From contig JAHJJD010000071.1 in NCBI GenBank assembly GCA_018822845.1, positions 1 to 48,573 of the forward strand: a stretch of 48,573 nucleotides of DNA. Reading direction: 5' to 3'. Below, in pieces: positions 21,505 through 32,847 of this stretch (position 1 is the stretch's first letter; every line of letters begins with the position of its first letter). The translations under genes and the position numbers were made by a program. This DNA comes from Gammaproteobacteria bacterium (GTDB lineage Bacteria > Pseudomonadota > Gammaproteobacteria > Thiotrichales > Thiotrichaceae). The notes below the pieces were generated by a model. That model was not told the DNA's origin, made no database searches, and worked only from the letters and a program-made list of their open reading frames with translations.

Positions 21505-22921
21505 TTGCCTCAATCTTCATGGCCAGAAAACGTGCGGAACCGTCACGTTGTACCAGCACTGCAACCGTTTTTCCAGCTTTCAGACCTGCTGCAATGGTTT
21601 GGACGGATTCTGCTGAAGCCACAGGTTGACCATCAATTTCGCTGATAATATCGCCTTCAATGATGCCGGTTTTACGGGCAGGCTCGCCGATAACAGCCTC
21701 AACTCGCGCTCCGCCTTTCAGGTTGAGTGCCTGCAAGCTTGCCTGATCGACAGGTGCCAGTTTCATCCCCAGTACACCTGCAACAGGAGCCTGGATTGGC
21801 GACTGCCCGGATTCATCAGCACTTGAAACCTCCCGCTCATTTGGTAGCGCGGCCACTTTCAGGATTACATTCTGGCGTTCGCCGTCACGCAAAATGCTGA
21901 CATTGACCGCTTTGCCCAGCGGTGTTTTGCCAACCAGCGGCGGCAGCGCGCTGGCATCCGCAACACTGATGCCATCAAATTCCAGAATAACGTCACCCTG
22001 TCTGAGCACATTGATAGCCGGGCCTGTCGGGATAACCTGTGCAACCAGGGCACCTTCCGGTTTGAACATGTTGAAGGACTGTGCCAGATCGGCATCAAGT
22101 TCCTGGATGTAAACACCTATCCAGCCTCGGGACACACTTCCGTTGCTTTTCAGCTGATTGATGACATCCAGTGCAATATCGATAGGAATGGCAAACGAAA
22201 CCCCCATGAAACCGCCCGAACGGCTGTATATCTGTGAATTGATCCCGATCACTTCGCCATCAAGGTTGAACAGCGGGCCACCAGAGTTGCCAGGGTTGAT
22301 GGCTACGTCGGTCTGGATGAAAGGCACATAGTTTTCAGCAGGCAGACTGCGCCCCGTCGCACTGACAATGCCAGCAGTAGCGCTATGATCAAAGCCAAAC
22401 GGGGAGCCGATTGCCAGCACCCACTCACCCACTTCCAGATTTTCCGAAGCACCCATTTTCAGGATAGGCAATCCGCTGGCTTCGACTTTCAGCAGGGCGA
22501 TATCCGTACGTTCATCGCTACCTACAATTTTTGCCGTCAGTTCACGCCCATCGCTCAGTTTCACCTTGATCTCATCCGCACCGCTTACCACATGGTGATT
22601 GGTGACGATGTAACCATCTGCGCTATAGATAAAACCGGAACCACGGGAATTGCTATCAAAATCGAACGGGCTAGAGCCATTACCTTCCGGGTCAAAAAAA
22701 CGCTTCATCAATTCATCGAAGAACTCTTCCGCTTCCGGTGAATTGAACTCTTTCGGCAGCATCTTTTGGGGGGAAAGCTTCTGTTTAGTGCTGATGTTGA
22801 CGACTGCCGGGCTATTCTCTTTTACCAAGCCGGTAAACTGGGGCAAATCACGTGCATATGCACTGCCTGCAAACAGGCAAACACAGACCAGCAGGACAGC
22901 CTGTAGCGTTCTTTTCAACAT
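21491..22921 (-). CDS. periplasmic serine endoprotease DegQ/MucD (HtrA family)
   Basis: This HtrA-family chaperone-protease degrades misfolded envelope proteins. It has a signal peptide (residues 1-23, ending in GSAYA). The trypsin-like domain carries H110 (TNHHVV), D140 (RTDIALLKV) and S213 (NPGNSGGPL), followed by two PDZ domains (about 260-350 and 385-470). At 476 aa it matches MucD/DegQ. The ATG at 22921 has AGAGGGG 4 nt upstream, and the frame's earlier TTG adds nothing useful. Its position after rseC matches mucD after mucC, so it probably tunes the sigma-E response. A 67-nt gap to rseC could hold a separate promoter. Confidence 0.94.
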   Translation of the reverse strand: MLKRTLQAVLLVCVCLFAGSAYARDLPQFTGLVKENSPAVVNISTKQKLSPQKMLPKEFNSPEAEEFFDELMKRFFDPEGNGSSPFDFDSNSRGSGFIYSADGYIVTNHHVVSGADEIKVKLSDGRELTAKIVGSDERTDIALLKVEASGLPILKMGASENLEVGEWVLAIGSPFGFDHSATAGIVSATGRSLPAENYVPFIQTDVAINPGNSGGPLFNLDGEVIGINSQIYSRSGGFMGVSFAIPIDIALDVINQLKSNGSVSRGWIGVYIQELDADLAQSFNMFKPEGALVAQVIPTGPAINVLRQGDVILEFDGISVADASALPPLVGKTPLGKAVNVSILRDGERQNVILKVAALPNEREVSSADESGQSPIQAPVAGVLGMKLAPVDQASLQALNLKGGARVEAVIGEPARKTGIIEGDIISEIDGQPVASAESVQTIAAGLKAGKTVAVLVQRDGSARFLAMKIEANATE

Positions 22922-22988
22922 AAAGCCCCTCTTCAAGAAATAATGTGTAACATGCCTGTATAGGATACTACGGACAGTTGCAGGAGAA

Positions 22989-23471
22989 TCAAGAAGATGG
23001 CATTAATGAAGTGTAAATTGGCTGCTCCCTTGCGCGCAGGATGACCGGCTGGAAGCCCTTGTCATGCAGGGAACGGGCGCAAATGATGTTGGCCAGCCGC
23101 AAACTGCCCAGCAGCCCTGCAAGCGCCGACAGTATTACCCCCGCTTCGCCGGTCACACCAACCAGCATGAGCAGTTCATGCCCAAGAATGGCAGCCAGCA
23201 CCATACCAACCAATGGCAGCAGGTAGGCTAGCAAGGAGTAAAGTACCAGCGCATTTCCCTGCATGCCAATAATCACGGAATCACCTGGGCGGGCGTAAAC
23301 CGGGTTCACCACCCGCATTTTTTGCGGCGGCTTGCGCATGAAATCGAACGGAGATGATGAAGAGCACGAGGACTTGGCAGAACAAACGCTACATCCCTTG
23401 CTTTCCTGTCCTGGCAAGACCCATGCGTAACCGCCATCAACACTGACAACCAACGCTGTTTGCTCAATCAT
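22989..23471 (-). CDS. rseC: SoxR-reducing system / sigma-E regulator RseC family protein
   Basis: This 160-aa inner-membrane protein has a cytoplasmic N-terminal part with the RseC/MucC cysteine cluster GCSVCSAKSSC (about residues 27-37) and two adjacent membrane segments (about 80-125, VLYSLLAYLLPLVGMVLAAILG and the following hydrophobic stretch). RseC homologues modulate RpoE or help reduce SoxR. The ATG at 23471 has GGGAG upstream and gives the MIEQTALVVSVDGG start typical of the family; longer starts upstream would overlap rseB. Confidence 0.9.
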   Translation of the reverse strand: MIEQTALVVSVDGGYAWVLPGQESKGCSVCSAKSSCSSSSPFDFMRKPPQKMRVVNPVYARPGDSVIIGMQGNALVLYSLLAYLLPLVGMVLAAILGHELLMLVGVTGEAGVILSALAGLLGSLRLANIICARSLHDKGFQPVILRAREQPIYTSLMPSS

Positions 23472-23562
23472 AGTTTTTTTCTCCCATGAACCATTTGTTG
23501 TTGTTTTCAGCTCATGATACACGGGAGAACTTGACCGAAACTTAACCATATCCGAGTTCCGC

Positions 23563-24459
23563 TCAGCGGGCATGTTGCAACCCTTCACTAATCTTTTTCA
23601 GCGTCGCCACCGGCACTTCACCGACTAACACCACCTTGTAGCCATCCCTTTCAGCAGTAAAGATATTCATCGCACCTGCTGACAATTCCATATTTTCCAG
23701 AGCGCCCGGCTGGCCGGGTTCCACAATAAATACGGATACGGATGTCATGTCATCCGACAGGATAACCTGTCTGACGCCGCTTCCCGGCTCCATCAGGCTT
23801 TGCACTTGCCGGAATCCGGCAGGCAGGGAGGTAAATGACCAGCCACCATCATTGGCATCGACGCCTGCGCTCGCTGGTGCTGCCTGCAAGGCAGGTGCAT
23901 TGGTACGAAAACCTGCTTCACCTGCTGGCTGAACAACTTCCACAATATCCAGAGCCGTAAACATCAACTGTTCAACTGGCTGATGTGAACGATCCACCAG
24001 CGAATATTTCAGCAACATGCCACTCACCGGGTCAATGCAGTAGCGTTGCAGGTAACGCATGCGGTCACGGGGTCGCGCCACCACAATCCGACATGAACGG
24101 TTGGCCACCTGTTCCTCGCCACCAAAATCCAGTGCATACACCTGCTCCATCTGCGGCTGGATCTGCTGGAATTTGGCAAGGGAAAAACTTTCCACTGCCT
24201 GAGCAGGTACTTCCCCACCTTGTGAGAGGCGAATTACACTATCCTTTTCTGCCCCACCCTCAACAGAATGGGTAATCTGGTAGGTGGAAAGGTCATTGCC
24301 TTGCACATACACCAGGGTTCCCGCGTAATTCAGGGTGTGTACAGCGGTGCGCATCTGGCTCAGCAAAGCCATTGCATCATTTGCCATAACAGGCGGCGTA
24401 CTTGCCAGCAAGACTGCAAACACCGCAGTGGAAACAGGACGCTTAATGTTCATTGCCAT
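23563..24459 (-). CDS. rseB: sigma-E factor regulatory protein RseB (MucB)
   Basis: RseB is the periplasmic sensor that binds RseA and blocks its cleavage until envelope stress or lipid signals release it. The product is about 298 aa. It has a signal peptide (about residues 1-27, ending PVMA) and the MucB/RseB N-terminal lipoprotein-like domain (LLSQMRTAVHTLNYAGTLVY and YCIDPVSGMLLKYSLVDR). The C-terminal domain ends in the EVPVATLKKISEGLQ stretch. The start may be 24459 or 24453, both ATG inside the end of rseA. Confidence 0.93.
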   Translation of the reverse strand: MAMNIKRPVSTAVFAVLLASTPPVMANDAMALLSQMRTAVHTLNYAGTLVYVQGNDLSTYQITHSVEGGAEKDSVIRLSQGGEVPAQAVESFSLAKFQQIQPQMEQVYALDFGGEEQVANRSCRIVVARPRDRMRYLQRYCIDPVSGMLLKYSLVDRSHQPVEQLMFTALDIVEVVQPAGEAGFRTNAPALQAAPASAGVDANDGGWSFTSLPAGFRQVQSLMEPGSGVRQVILSDDMTSVSVFIVEPGQPGALENMELSAGAMNIFTAERDGYKVVLVGEVPVATLKKISEGLQHAR

Positions 24460-25060
24460 AAGAAACAGCCCGGATAGAAGGAGCAATAGCCGTCGTAGAC
24501 GCATACTTCACATGCTGCGCAACATACTGCTTCAGGATGTCGCGAGTTTGTGAATCGATACGACCAACTTGACGGATACGGGTATCAGTGTCGACTTCCA
24601 TAGTAACAGCAACGGCCACCGTTTCAGCAGCTGGCAATGCCACAACGGTTTGCGCTTGACCTGGGACAGTAGTCGTTACTGCAACAGTATGCATGCCATC
24701 ACGATCAGGACTCTGCAAGAACAGCATTCCTCCCATCGCGACAGCAGCTATGGTTGCAGCAATTGCCACTCCCCAGCCACTACGGTTCACAACCGGCCTG
24801 TCTACCGGCATTTCCACAACGGACGCACCATATGTTGGCTCGTCTGCGAGTTCATCCTGAATCCGGGTCAGCAAGGATGCCCCTTGGCTGATGCGCTGCC
24901 CCCGCCCTGCACGCATGGTTTCACCAATCAGTGCATAACGTGACAGGGTTTGCCCCAATTCATCGTCTTTTTTCAACTCATTCAGCAGCCTGCGCCGCTC
25001 GAATTCTCCCGCCTCGTCATCCAGTAACGCTGACAGGAATTCTTCTTTGCTTGTATTCAT
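24443..25060 (-). CDS. rseA: anti-sigma-E factor RseA (MucA)
   Basis: RseA holds RpoE inactive at the membrane and is destroyed by regulated proteolysis under envelope stress. The 205-aa product has the N-terminal anti-sigma domain (MNTSKEEFLSALLDDEAGEF, LSRYALIGETMRAG). One transmembrane segment at about 95-115 and a periplasmic tail for RseB binding and DegS-type cleavage follow. It starts 37 nt after the rpoE stop and overlaps rseB. Confidence 0.93.
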   Translation of the reverse strand: MNTSKEEFLSALLDDEAGEFERRRLLNELKKDDELGQTLSRYALIGETMRAGRGQRISQGASLLTRIQDELADEPTYGASVVEMPVDRPVVNRSGWGVAIAATIAAVAMGGMLFLQSPDRDGMHTVAVTTTVPGQAQTVVALPAAETVAVAVTMEVDTDTRIRQVGRIDSQTRDILKQYVAQHVKYASTTAIAPSIRAVSYGNEH

Positions 25061-25097
25061 TTCATTTCACCTACACCTGAGACACTACTCTCGGGGT

Positions 25098-25673
25098 TTA
25101 ATCAAGCAGTGGTCTCAACACCTTATCGATCGACTCCCGTGCGCGAAAAATACGCGAACGGACAGTACCTATTGGACACTCCATTGTCACTGCTATTTCT
25201 TCGTAACTCATGCCTTCCAGCTCGCGCAACACGATCGCCATACGTAAATCTTCCGGCAAGTCATCAATCGCCCGGTTGATTGCATTGCGGATTTCATCCG
25301 TCAGCATTTCATGCTCGGGTGTTGCATATTCTTTTAGAGCAGACTCACCGCCAAATTGTTCCGCTTCATCTGCATCTATATCGGTATCGGGCAAACGGCG
25401 GCTCTGGGAAACCAGATGATTCTTGGCTGTATTGATGGCGATCCGGTAAAGCCAGGTATAGAAAGCGCTGTCGCCACGGAAGCTTTTCAAGCCACGATAG
25501 GCTTTGATGAAGGCTTCCTGCGCCACATCCATGGCCGTATCATGGTCATGTACATACCTCAAAACGAGGTTGATGACTTTGTGTTGATATTTTAGAACCA
25601 GGATATCGAATGATTTTTTATCTCCCGTCTGGACACGTTGCACCAGTTCGAGATCGGTTAAGCTAACGCCCAT
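25098..25673 (-). CDS. rpoE: RNA polymerase sigma factor RpoE (AlgU type)
   Basis: This 191-aa ECF sigma factor directs the envelope stress regulon. Region 2 covers HKVINLVLRYVHDHDTAMDVAQEAFIKAYRGL and the SFRGDSAFYTWLYRIAINTAKN recognition helix. Region 4 covers LPEDLRMAIVLRELEGMSYEEIAVTMECPIGTVRSRIFRAR. The length and sequence match RpoE/AlgU closely. The ATG at 25673 has GGAG about 10 nt upstream. It heads the twenty-gene minus-strand array that ends at jetD and diverges from nadB. Confidence 0.96.
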   Translation of the reverse strand: MGVSLTDLELVQRVQTGDKKSFDILVLKYQHKVINLVLRYVHDHDTAMDVAQEAFIKAYRGLKSFRGDSAFYTWLYRIAINTAKNHLVSQSRRLPDTDIDADEAEQFGGESALKEYATPEHEMLTDEIRNAINRAIDDLPEDLRMAIVLRELEGMSYEEIAVTMECPIGTVRSRIFRARESIDKVLRPLLD

Positions 25674-25709
25674 CAGGGCTGTTCTCCATATGGTTGTTAT
25701 GTGGTAAAG

Positions 25710-25735
25710 GTTATATGCTACAGATCACCTGTCAA
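25710..25735 (-). promoter_or_regulatory. possible promoter upstream of rpoE
   Basis: On the minus strand a perfect TTGACA (25730-25735) and a TATAAC (25710-25715) lie 37-62 nt before the rpoE start. The 14-nt spacer is shorter than the usual 16-18, so this may need an activator or be only partly right. No clear sigma-E-type GGAACTT / TCTGA pair was seen in this gap, although autoregulation is usual for rpoE. Confidence 0.35.
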
Positions 25736-25786
25736 TAATAGAATAGCAGGGTTGATTAAATCAGCCGCTTGAACAAGAGGTAAATA

Positions 25787-28820
<3,034 letters not shown>

Positions 28821-28822
28821 TC

Positions 28823-29977
28823 ATGTCCGGTATATTTGGTGATATTTCCGTTGAGGAATTTCTACGTGATTACTGGCAAAAAAAGCCGCTATTAATACGC
28901 CAGGCATTTCCTGGTTTCGAATCCCCCATTAGCCAGGATGAATTGGCGGGACTAGCCTGCGAAACGGATACTTCCCGCATTGTCATTGAAAAAGGCGGCA
29001 AATACCCGTGGGAAGTCAGGCACGGCGCTTTTGATGATGATGACTTCACCAATCTGCCAGAAACACATTGGACTTTACTGGTAAATGACACCGACCAGTA
29101 TTTGCCGGAATTGAAAGCCATTATGGAGCCTTTCCGGTTTATTCCGGACTGGCGAATTGACGATCTAATGATCAGTTTTGCCGTTGAAGGCGGCTCTGTC
29201 GGCCCACATGTGGATGAATATGATGTATTCCTGATTCAGGCACAGGGTCAGCGCCGTTGGCAAATAAATACTGACCCGGTAAAGCCGGACAACTTCCTGC
29301 CGGATCTGGAACTGCGCATCATGCGTGATTTCAAAGTCGGGGAAGAGTGGATAGTGGAACCGGGCGACATGCTATATCTGCCCCCCAATATTCCCCATTA
29401 CGGTGTAGCGCTGAATGAATGCATGACCTACTCCGTGGGCTTTCGTGCGCCCTCACAGGCTGACATGCTGGAACGCCTAGTGGAAGACCTGTTGGAACAA
29501 CCTCGCCTGAAGCAGCGCTTCTCAGATGCGGGACGCAGCTTACAGACCAACCCCGGTGAATTAGCAGAAACCGATATTGACCGCCTGGTCGACTTCGTTG
29601 CCGATGCATTACCGCAAGACACCCACGCCTTGCAAATGTGGTTAGGAAAATACCTGAGCGAACCCAAAGCCGGTAATAACCCCCTGGAGCCAGAAGACAT
29701 CAGTAAATCAAAATTAGAAAAATTTATTAAAGCTAAAAAATCTTTTGCCAAAACGGCCAACTGCCGATTCCTCTATCTTTTAGCCGGTAGTGACCTTTGC
29801 CTGTTTGCCAATGGGAGCCAGCACACTTTACCTCCCGCCTCACTAGGCTTTGTTCAAATGCTCTGCAAAAACGATGTATTCAAGCATACTGACTATAAAA
29901 TACACATAACCGACAAGGAATGTTTTGAAACCCTACACGAACTGCTGTGCACCGGTTTAATCTACATCGTCGAATAA
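28823..29977 (+). CDS. roxA: ribosomal protein L16 arginine hydroxylase RoxA (YcfD) family, JmjC/cupin
   Basis: RoxA is a 2-oxoglutarate/iron oxygenase that hydroxylates an arginine of ribosomal protein L16. The 384-aa product has the family start (VEEFLRDYWQKKPLLIRQAFPGF). The iron facial triad is visible as H129 and D131 in GPHVDEYDVFLIQAQGQRRW and H192 in YLPPNIPHYG. A helical dimerisation region and a C-terminal winged-helix domain follow. It begins 2 nt after the purB stop and is probably cotranscribed. The length matches YcfD (373 in E. coli). Confidence 0.93.
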   Translation: MSGIFGDISVEEFLRDYWQKKPLLIRQAFPGFESPISQDELAGLACETDTSRIVIEKGGKYPWEVRHGAFDDDDFTNLPETHWTLLVNDTDQYLPELKAIMEPFRFIPDWRIDDLMISFAVEGGSVGPHVDEYDVFLIQAQGQRRWQINTDPVKPDNFLPDLELRIMRDFKVGEEWIVEPGDMLYLPPNIPHYGVALNECMTYSVGFRAPSQADMLERLVEDLLEQPRLKQRFSDAGRSLQTNPGELAETDIDRLVDFVADALPQDTHALQMWLGKYLSEPKAGNNPLEPEDISKSKLEKFIKAKKSFAKTANCRFLYLLAGSDLCLFANGSQHTLPPASLGFVQMLCKNDVFKHTDYKIHITDKECFETLHELLCTGLIYIVE

Positions 29978-30051
29978 CCATTATCCCCGCTTATTGAATC
30001 TGCATTTATAACTACCGTTCATCAGCAATTCAGCCATCGCCAAGTACCATA

Positions 30052-30068
30052 TGTTTATAAATATTTCA
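30052..30068 (+). promoter_or_regulatory. possible PhoP-box-like direct repeat upstream of the PepSY-like gene
   Basis: TGTTTA is followed 5 nt later by ATTTCA, in an AT-rich stretch 51-67 nt before the start of the PepSY-like gene. PhoP boxes are direct repeats of (T/G)GTTTA spaced by 5 nt. The first half fits and the second only in part, so this is a weak candidate, raised because a PhoP-like regulator is encoded just downstream. Confidence 0.2.
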
Positions 30069-30118
30069 TATCATTGGCTTGGTATGAGCGCAGTTTTATT
30101 TACAAACAGGGGAACAAC

Positions 30119-30421
30119 ATGGATTTTAAAAAGTCCATTTCTGCCGCCATGTGCGGCGCTATCATTGCAGGCATAAGTCTGCTCTCGGTATCGTCGGCGG
30201 CCAGCGCCGCCGATACTAAATACAAAATATCGATGAAGCGGGCGAATCCCGCCGAGCCGATCAGTCGTGACGGCATTCTGTCAGCAGTCAAGTCAAAGTA
30301 CAAGGGACGCATCCTGTCCGTACAGGAAAAACCATCTCCTTCTACGCCAGACTGCCATATCGTCCGCATGCTATCCCTTGATGGTGAATACATGACCATC
30401 CAGGTAGCCTGTGGCAACTAG
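30119..30421 (+). CDS. small secreted PepSY-like protein
   Basis: The 100-aa product begins with a clear signal peptide (MDFKKSISAAMCGAIIAG, cleavage near ASAAD at about 29-31). The mature part resembles a single PepSY domain (ISRDGILSAVKSKYKGRILSVQ, ending DGEYMTIQVACGN). PepSY proteins are thought to inhibit peptidases or serve as envelope accessory factors. AGGGG precedes the ATG. The gene lies just before a PhoP/PhoQ-like pair, as PepSY genes often do, and ends in its own terminator. Two cysteines in the mature part (CHIV and ACGN) could form a disulfide. Confidence 0.75.
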   Translation: MDFKKSISAAMCGAIIAGISLLSVSSAASAADTKYKISMKRANPAEPISRDGILSAVKSKYKGRILSVQEKPSPSTPDCHIVRMLSLDGEYMTIQVACGN

Positions 30422-30463
30422 GCATCTGAAAACAGGCTTGCGAGAAAAACACAGATAAGGTGT

Positions 30464-30506
30464 GAATGCCCGGTAGGTTGAAGTACCTTCCGGGCATTTC
30501 TTTTTT
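30464..30506 (+). terminator. rho-independent terminator after the PepSY-like gene
   Basis: A long inverted repeat (GAATGCCCGG..AGG / CCT..CCGGGCATTTC, 8-nt loop) is followed directly by TTTTTT. It begins 43 nt after the stop of the PepSY-like gene. It separates that gene from the two-component genes, so the regulator should have its own promoter in the following 120 nt. Confidence 0.85.
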
Positions 30507-30633
30507 GGGGTAATCAAATTGGTAGTTTTTTATTCCTGATAAGCTGGTGTATGATTAGGGGGCTCGCCTTTTTAGCGTTGGGGCTGCTGACGGGCTGATT
30601 TCAACATATTGACAAACTTAAAAGAATTCCATT

Positions 30634-31335
30634 ATGCGCGTACTTGTAGTTGAAGATGAAAAAATTATCCGCGACCAGGTGGCAGACGATCTGAAAAAAA
30701 ATGGCTTTACTGTGGATGTTGCTGCCGACGGAGCCCAAGGTATGTATGTGGCTCTGGAATATCCTATTGACATAGCAGTCATTGACCTTGGCCTGCCAAA
30801 CAAACCGGGCGCACCGGTCAACAATGAACATGGGCTAGATATTATCCGCACAGTCCGGGCAAAAGGGCTGGACTACCCAATCATCATCCTGACCGCCCGC
30901 GACCGCTGGCAAAACAAGGTGGAAGGTCTGGAAGCGGGTGCTGATGATTACGTCACCAAGCCATTTCATACAGAAGAACTGATCGCCCGCTTGCGCGTTC
31001 AGCTAAGACGGACGGGACGCTGGACACAAGCGGAACTTAACTGTGGCCCAATCCGCCTGAACACTTCCGAGCAGCGGGTATATGTCAACGATACTGAAGT
31101 GACCCTGACAGCCTACGAATACCGGGTGCTGGAACACCTTATCCTCCATGCAGGGGAAGTCGTTTCCAAAACACGCCTGACCGATAGCTTGTATGAGGAA
31201 GACGCTGATCGTGACAGTAACGTGATTGAGGTTTTCATTCGCCGCCTGCGCATCAAGCTGGATCCGGACGATACCCTCAAGCCAATCGAAACGCTGCGGG
31301 GTCGGGGTTATCGTTTTACCCTGCCTCGCAGCTAA
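30634..31335 (+). CDS. OmpR/PhoP-family response regulator
   Basis: This 233-aa regulator has an N-terminal receiver domain with acidic pair E7/D8, phosphoacceptor D51 (IAVIDLGLP), T87 and K109 (YVTKPFH), and a C-terminal winged helix (TAYEYRVLEHLI, SNVIEVFIRRLRIKL, TLRGRGYRF). About 7-12 extra residues (NKPGAPVNNEHG) follow the DLGLP loop, where most PhoP proteins go straight to DGLD. Such an insert next to the phosphorylation site is uncommon. It is paired with the histidine kinase 42 nt downstream. The target genes are unknown; the PepSY-like gene upstream is one candidate. Confidence 0.9.
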   Translation: MRVLVVEDEKIIRDQVADDLKKNGFTVDVAADGAQGMYVALEYPIDIAVIDLGLPNKPGAPVNNEHGLDIIRTVRAKGLDYPIIILTARDRWQNKVEGLEAGADDYVTKPFHTEELIARLRVQLRRTGRWTQAELNCGPIRLNTSEQRVYVNDTEVTLTAYEYRVLEHLILHAGEVVSKTRLTDSLYEEDADRDSNVIEVFIRRLRIKLDPDDTLKPIETLRGRGYRFTLPRS

Positions 31336-31377
31336 CGCAGTGGTAAATCTTTTCCTGAAATTACATACGTTTAACTC

Positions 31378-32832
31378 ATGACCAGATCCTTAAGAAGTCG
31401 ACAACTCATCAGTGGTTTTGGTGTCATCATGGTCGGGATAGTCATGCTCGGCAGCATGCTGCACTGGTTTGCCTATCGCTATAAGATTGACCAGAAACAA
31501 AGTGAGTTAACGGAAATTTCATACAACGTACTGGGTTTCCTGGAATTCCGGGAAGGCAAGTTTGAAGTAGTCGATGATAACGACATGCTGAACAAGGCCG
31601 AAAAGATGATCGAGAAGTACGGCTTGCAGGACGTTGACCGCGCCCGTTTCGCCTACGTGATCGACACCTCGACCAAACAAGTCATCTGGAGCGCCAACAG
31701 CAAGGGCAAGCCAACCCAGGCTGACCAGAATTATTTCCTGTACTTTGATCTGGCCAAGCAGAAAACCAGTTACAAACCATTTTTTGCCCAGCAGAGACCG
31801 CTGCTCCCGTCAGATGGACGCGAACTTGATGCGCAATCCAAGCAGACCTACAATCAGGAATACCTGCTGGCTGTACAAAATTTCTCGCTGCCACCACATG
31901 GTGAATACCAGTTTATTGCCGGTCTTTCGATTGCTGATATCGAAAAGGAAATGCAGGACATGCGGCAAAAGTTCGCTATATTGCTGTTCCTTTCCGCAGT
32001 ACTAGTGTTGATTGCCCAAATGGCCCTGAGTTTTTGGGTGGTCGCCCCCATCAAGGAATTCGAAGATGAGGTCAAGTCCATTGAAGCCGGGGAACGCGAT
32101 ACCATTGGCGATGAATATCCGGAGGAGCTTATTCCGGTCAAAAACGCCCTCAATGGCCTGATCAGCTTTGAAAAAGGCCAGAAACAGCGCTTCAAGGACT
32201 CACTCGATGACCTCGCGCACAGCCTGAAAACGCCACTGGCCGCCATGCAGAACCAGCTAGACCAACTGGAACGCATCGACATCCAGCATCCGCAAATACA
32301 CACGGGCATGAAAGTTTTCGAGGCGCAAATCGAACGGATGCGTGAAATCATTTCCCACCAGTTGCGCCGCGCCATGGTCACCAACCAGGGTGCCATGATC
32401 CTTGCCCAGCCAGTACGCCCTGTGCTGTTCCGTTTGCGCGATACTTTGCAAAAGGTTTACCGTGACAAGCCGTTCGAAATCCACATCAATGTCGATGAAT
32501 ACGCCAAATGCCGTATGGATGCGGAGGACATGATGGAACTGTTCGGCAACCTGCTCAATAACGCCTGCCGTTTCTGCAAGGATGTCGTGGAGGTTTCCGC
32601 CCATCACGAAAACAACATGCTGATGGTCGACATTGACGATGACGGCATGGGCTTCCCGACCGAAAACCCATCCAAGCTACTGCAACGCGGCATCCGTGAA
32701 GACAGTAAAAGCGAAGGTCAGGGCATCGGTCTGGCGGTCAGTACCGAAATCATTTCGGCGATTGGCGGCAAAATCGAATTGCTGGTTTCGCCCTATGTTG
32801 GCGCACGGGTACGTCTGCATTTGCCCGTCTAA
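31378..32832 (+). CDS. PhoQ-like sensor histidine kinase
   Basis: This 484-aa membrane kinase has two transmembrane segments (about 11-31 and 199-221) around a periplasmic sensor of about 165 residues. A HAMP-like linker leads to the H-box with H281 (DDLAHSLKTPLAAMQNQL), then the N-box NLLNNACRFCKD, G1 DIDDDGMGF and G2 GQGIGLAVSTEI. The H-box and the sensor length resemble PhoQ. The periplasmic sensor has scattered acidic residues but no dense acidic patch was identified, so magnesium sensing is not shown. Confidence 0.9.
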   Translation: MTRSLRSRQLISGFGVIMVGIVMLGSMLHWFAYRYKIDQKQSELTEISYNVLGFLEFREGKFEVVDDNDMLNKAEKMIEKYGLQDVDRARFAYVIDTSTKQVIWSANSKGKPTQADQNYFLYFDLAKQKTSYKPFFAQQRPLLPSDGRELDAQSKQTYNQEYLLAVQNFSLPPHGEYQFIAGLSIADIEKEMQDMRQKFAILLFLSAVLVLIAQMALSFWVVAPIKEFEDEVKSIEAGERDTIGDEYPEELIPVKNALNGLISFEKGQKQRFKDSLDDLAHSLKTPLAAMQNQLDQLERIDIQHPQIHTGMKVFEAQIERMREIISHQLRRAMVTNQGAMILAQPVRPVLFRLRDTLQKVYRDKPFEIHINVDEYAKCRMDAEDMMELFGNLLNNACRFCKDVVEVSAHHENNMLMVDIDDDGMGFPTENPSKLLQRGIREDSKSEGQGIGLAVSTEIISAIGGKIELLVSPYVGARVRLHLPV

Positions 32833-32847
32833 CAGATCATCCCACGG

